Assembly (NCBI RefSeq): GCF_004006665.1
Contig: NZ_QOCL01000001.1
Span: 62,001-126,000 of the forward strand
Origin: Halobacteriovorax sp. HLS
GTDB lineage: Bacteria > Bdellovibrionota > Bacteriovoracia > Bacteriovoracales > Bacteriovoracaceae
Direction of reading: 5' to 3'
DNA length: 64,000 bases
The notes beneath the pieces are model-generated. The model worked only from the letters and a program-made list of their open reading frames with translations, did no database searches and was not told the origin of the DNA. This document shows, piece after piece, positions 60,803-64,000 of this stretch (the stretch's first letter is position 1; each line of letters begins with the position of its first letter). The translations under genes and the position numbers were made by a program.

Positions 60803-62739
60803 AGGGTGGTCTCGTCCATTTTTTCTACAGAGACTTTGAGCCTATGCTTTCCAGTATCTAAGAGCCTAAATACTCCTGAATTTGGATTGTCCAAATAGTA
60901 CTCACTTCTATCTGCCATAAAAATATCTAAATAATCCACAACATTAGTATTAAAGAAGACAAATAGTGATTCTCCAGCTTTTAAGTCAAAGAGAACAGGT
61001 GGCAACGTTAAGCTTAATTTCGTCGGGCTTCCAACTTTAGAGTCAATGATAAATGAACTTCTAGTAGAATTTGATAACATCCAATGAACTCTCTCAAATT
61101 GCTGGTTCTTTAATTTAAAAACACTTACAGTTACATTGGATTTAAACATATCCCAAATCCCCTCTACTTCTAATTCCATCTTTCCATTAATTAAAAGATC
61201 TTCATTCGCTGTAAAGTGTAAATGGGTCTCCTTTCTATCCAAGGTATCATATCGATCATTTATTATTGTGTCTTGTGCCTCATTCGTGTAATGAGATAAA
61301 ACGAGATCTCTATTTTCGAATCTCTTTGGAGTGACCTCTTCTATTTTTTGAGATGCCGACACTCTTCTATATTCACTAGCATAATTGCTGAATTTCCCAT
61401 CAAGAAAATCACCTGCCAACTCTTGGATAAAGTCTCCACAACCATGCCCTTCGTGATGTATATATAAGTGATGAAGACTTGGATTAAGAGCATTTTTCTT
61501 TAAATGATCAAAGGCCAAAATAGTATCTCTTCCATCTTGGTCGTCATCAGTTCCAGCAACATGAAAAATAGGTATAGTAGATTTCTCGATGGCCTCTAAA
61601 ATAGTTCGCTCTTTCCAATAAGTTGATAAGTCACCACTATTTCTCGCATCCATTAAATCTTGCCAATCAGCAATATCTCTAGAGTATAAGCGATTGTCGA
61701 TATCTTCTAGCTTTGTATTTTGTTCTATTAAATAGTTTACCTTTTCATAAAATAAATTAATCTCATCAGGATTTTCTCTATTGGCAATATAGTTTAATAA
61801 CCAAGCTTCAATTGTCTTACCAGCAGTAAACGAATCAGTCTGCGCGTTTGATGGTGCACTACAAGCAATAACAGACTCTAGGCCTTTAGGGGAATTTACA
61901 CTAGAGGCTAAAGCATTAAAACCATCGTAGGAAACACCATAGCTAATGACTTTACCATTTGAAAAGTCTTGCTCTGTAATCCAATTAATAGCATCTTCTG
62001 AATCGTTTGCATTTAACTCATGTAGCCACTTAAATACACCTCCAGAAGCATGTGATCCCCTATTTGACTGGATAACGACATTATAACCTTTATTCGTCCA
62101 TTCCATTGCTTTATACATGTAATAAGAATTGCTATCAGTATGAAAGTATGGAGTTTTAATAAAGATTGTTTTTGCTTTCTTATCTTCTAACTCAAAAGAT
62201 AAAGTAGAGATTGTAGTCTTATCTCTCATTGCAACATCATGGTATCTAATATTAAAAGATGATTTAAAAAAGGGATACATACTCTTAACGAGTAGTGAAT
62301 TATCAACCCTAAATGAAACATATAAGTTATCACTCTTTTCAAGTTCATACTCCACCAAGAGAAGAGGATATTTATCGAAGATTATTTTCTTACCAAGGCA
62401 CTTATCATTTATAGAAGAAAGATCTTTTATAGAACTTAAATAATTATTAAATTGAACAGAAGAAGAGAAATTTTTCTCAAACTCAAATGGACTTTCAAAA
62501 TTATCTTTTGAAATCATTTCGCAAAATCCATTTACAACTGGAGATATTCTATCTTCAATCTCGTCTCCATCATTATTTAACTCATAGGCTGTACTAGGTT
62601 CTTGTGAACTCATTAAAAGCTGCTGTTGCCTTAGAACTTCAAACCTTTCATCCACAGTAGTGTAGACAAATTCTTTTTCTTTTTTAGCACAGCTAAAGAG
62701 GAAACAAAGTCCGGCAATTAGTAATAGAAGCTTCTTCAT
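60799..62739 (-). CDS. S15/CocE-type X-Pro dipeptidyl-peptidase lipoprotein
   Basis: 646 residues from the ATG at 62739, which begins a lipoprotein signal with lipobox LFSC (C17); the frame is open to 62778. The alpha/beta-hydrolase domain has the nucleophile S270 in GVSYDG, an acid in DDDQDGRDT and the histidine in HHEGHGCGDF. A C-terminal jelly-roll (about 470-646) is the XPP C-domain. Cleaves X-Pro dipeptides or esters; here envelope-anchored. Convergent with the U32 gene with a 4-base overlap. Confidence 0.88.
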   Translation of the reverse strand: MKKLLLLIAGLCFLFSCAKKEKEFVYTTVDERFEVLRQQQLLMSSQEPSTAYELNNDGDEIEDRISPVVNGFCEMISKDNFESPFEFEKNFSSSVQFNNYLSSIKDLSSINDKCLGKKIIFDKYPLLLVEYELEKSDNLYVSFRVDNSLLVKSMYPFFKSSFNIRYHDVAMRDKTTISTLSFELEDKKAKTIFIKTPYFHTDSNSYYMYKAMEWTNKGYNVVIQSNRGSHASGGVFKWLHELNANDSEDAINWITEQDFSNGKVISYGVSYDGFNALASSVNSPKGLESVIACSAPSNAQTDSFTAGKTIEAWLLNYIANRENPDEINLFYEKVNYLIEQNTKLEDIDNRLYSRDIADWQDLMDARNSGDLSTYWKERTILEAIEKSTIPIFHVAGTDDDQDGRDTILAFDHLKKNALNPSLHHLYIHHEGHGCGDFIQELAGDFLDGKFSNYASEYRRVSASQKIEEVTPKRFENRDLVLSHYTNEAQDTIINDRYDTLDRKETHLHFTANEDLLINGKMELEVEGIWDMFKSNVTVSVFKLKNQQFERVHWMLSNSTRSSFIIDSKVGSPTKLSLTLPPVLFDLKAGESLFVFFNTNVVDYLDIFMADRSEYYLDNPNSGVFRLLDTGKHRLKVSVEKMDETTL

Positions 62740-62867
62740 AAGGTTCCAAGGTAAAGTGATTGCCCTATTACGAAGCAAAAACTATGCCATAGAACCTATT
62801 GGATAACTTACTAAATGTACTTCAAGTGAGTGTTACAAAAAAATGATAGTGTATAGTATTTAAACAC

Positions 62868-63296
62868 TTACAAGTTCTCTCTAGCATACTTTGATGCCAC
62901 ATAGAGAGTAAGTTGTTTAATCGTTGTAGGATTATAAGGCTTATGCACATAGAGAATTCTATCCGTTGCTCCAAATTTCTTAAAAAGTGTATCGAAGTCA
63001 TATTTTTGAAAAGAAGTGCAAACTAGAAACTCTGTTAAAGGATAGTCTTTTTGAATCATTTGAATTGTTTCTATACCGTCGATTCCAGGGGGCATTCTAA
63101 CATCCATTAAAACAAGAGAGTAAGGGTTTTGAAGCTTATGCGCTTCTCGAACCCTAAGCACTGCAACTTCACCCTGATAGCAATGATCAAGACTAAAAGT
63201 CATGCCAAGCTCAGACTCATTCATTTTTTTTATCAATTTCTTGTAGAGCTCATGAATCTCTTGAGAGTCATCAACAATTAGTATTCTATGTTCCAT
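62868..63296 (-). CDS. Orphan CheY-like response regulator
   Basis: 142 residues. Acidic pair D9-D10, phosphoacceptor D65 (LMDVRMPPGIDG), switch residue in LVCTS, conserved lysine in VHKPYNP. The insertion REAHKLQNPYS before the phosphorylation site and the MPPGIDG loop are typical of receivers whose kinase is encoded nearby, but none is within the window. It lies 129 bases downstream of nothing on its strand and has its own start. Confidence 0.9.
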   Translation of the reverse strand: MEHRILIVDDSQEIHELYKKLIKKMNESELGMTFSLDHCYQGEVAVLRVREAHKLQNPYSLVLMDVRMPPGIDGIETIQMIQKDYPLTEFLVCTSFQKYDFDTLFKKFGATDRILYVHKPYNPTTIKQLTLYVASKYARENL

Positions 63297-63623
63297 AGCT
63301 TATTATCGACATAAATAACCCGAATTTGATCATAATTTATCTTAAAACTTTAAATTATCAAGAATTACCCAAGTTACTAAAATTACGACTTTCTTAAAAA
63401 GAAACACTCAAATTATTGTCAATATCATAGAAATACAAAAAAACTGATTTAGGCCAAGGCAAAATAGTTCAAATAGCTCATCAAAAAAAGTTCCGTAATA
63501 ACAAATAGATAAGAGGTTATCATCAAGATCTAATAATGCCTTAAGCAAATGTTACGATTCCCTTAATGATAGAACCAGATTGACGATAAGATATTAAAAT
63601 AACAAATCTATTAAGGAATTGAT
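63297..63623. other. 327-base intergenic region
   Basis: AT-rich gap between divergent genes: the orphan response regulator (minus) and the exported surface protein (plus). GACGATAA at 63582-63589 is one mismatch from the sigma-28 -10 GCCGATAA, but the -35 match is weak (TTAATGAT at 11-base spacing). AAGGAA at 63613-63618 is the ribosome-binding site of the next gene. I see no RNA gene or repeat. Confidence 0.5.
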
Positions 63624-64000
63624 TTGATAAATAAGTATCTACTTTTCATATTCATCACTATTTTTATGGCGACTAGTACTAGTGTAAGTGCTGCATGTGG
63701 TGCGAATTCAAGAGTTTGGGCCGGCTCAACTATATCTTGGAATGATGCCTCCAACTGGAGTGGGTCAGATGTACCAGACACTGCTTTAGAAAATGCAATA
63801 ATTGTTAACACTGGTGTCAATGCAAGAATGGATACAAACCTAACTGTTGGTTGTGTTGATGTTCAATCAGGTTTCTTCGAAGCAACACAGAATAGAACTT
63901 TAACAATTGTCGGAGATTACTTTCAAGCGCCATTTGCAAATACTCTAAATATTACAAGTAATAGATTTAATATTGATATGGCGGGAACTGCTCCTCAAAC
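63624..64000 (+). CDS. Exported surface/autotransporter-like protein (3'-truncated by window edge)
   Basis: The first 125 codons of a gene that runs off the window. It starts with TTG, supported by AAGGAA 5 bases upstream and an in-frame TAA at 63612-63614 that rules out an earlier ATG. A signal peptide (INKYLLFIFITIFMATSTSV, cleavage near VSA-ACG) is followed by VWAGSTISWNDASNWSGSD, a pattern common at the start of beta-helical autotransporter or surface proteins, then Thr/Asn-rich repeats of beta strands. No ATG start would yield the full signal; the internal ATG at 63666 falls inside it. Probable large adhesin or surface protein. Confidence 0.75.
   Translation, partial: MINKYLLFIFITIFMATSTSVSAACGANSRVWAGSTISWNDASNWSGSDVPDTALENAIIVNTGVNARMDTNLTVGCVDVQSGFFEATQNRTLTIVGDYFQAPFANTLNITSNRFNIDMAGTAPQ

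Noticed and set aside
1-64000. tRNA, rRNA, CRISPR arrays, insertion sequences, prophage
   Set aside because: No cloverleaf, direct-repeat array, transposase or phage structural gene was seen on either strand. A covariance-model scan would be needed to exclude small RNAs.

Overview
The window is AT-rich DNA, densely packed with genes, and looks like the chromosome of a Gram-negative bacterium. My best placement is Bdellovibrionota, class Bacteriovoracia (Halobacteriovorax/Bacteriovorax-like predators). This rests on base composition, the small flagellin, the many secreted proteases and lipoproteins, the family content, and a HAMP-like domain style I associate with delta-type bacteria. The placement is inference; no rRNA, tRNA or marker outside leuS and truA was available to confirm it. 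I see no phage, insertion sequence or CRISPR array.

Layout. 1-2160: 3' part of a three-gene ABC-2 exporter. 2.2-5.9 kb: a membrane protein facing a histidine kinase/response regulator pair. 6.2-12.8 kb: a complete RND tripartite efflux operon whose outer-membrane channel carries an extra N-terminal periplasmic-binding-protein-like domain. 12.9-18.6 kb: a potassium channel, YbaK-type deacylase, truA, a methyltransferase, a coiled-coil protein and a DUF4105 envelope protein with DUF3015. 19-22.6 kb: metal and redox genes (lipoprotein peroxiredoxin, CobW GTPase, Fur-family regulator, MerC-like protein, exported MsrA). 23.8-26.6 kb: leuS. 26.7-34.8 kb: secreted protease, a PilZ protein with a FliG-C-like tail, S9 peptidase lipoprotein, a degenerate Hpt-like protein, a metallopeptidase/ATP-grasp pair, a CheY-like protein and a START protein. 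35-40.5 kb: exported Cache-like protein under a sigma-28-like promoter, CBS protein, exported ParB-fold protein and an iron ABC importer operon. 40.5-43 kb: LemA and an M48 protease.

43.1-53.0 kb is the most unusual block. It encodes five proteins with c-type heme motifs, a Tat-exported DUF1501-type protein, a YceI protein, a heme-bearing outer-membrane barrel, a TPR/barrel protein, and an LspA signal peptidase fused to a HAMP-like tail. Three of the exported proteins share a signal ending in Y-N/T-H-C. All seven other lipoproteins in the window have serine before the lipobox cysteine. A dedicated envelope heme/lipoprotein system is my leading hypothesis for something undescribed here.

53.1-64 kb: TatD-like hydrolase, TcdA, a second secreted trypsin-like lipoprotein, flagellin, a zinc-ribbon protein, a U32 RlhA-like protein, an S15/CocE lipoprotein, an orphan response regulator, and the first 377 bases of a large exported surface protein that starts with TTG and runs off the window.

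Regulatory signals: two clear stem-loop terminators, sigma-28-like promoters, and several genes that lack a Shine-Dalgarno and have a -10-like box 5-6 bases before the start codon, which suggests leaderless mRNAs. All family names come from reading motifs by eye; no database search was possible.
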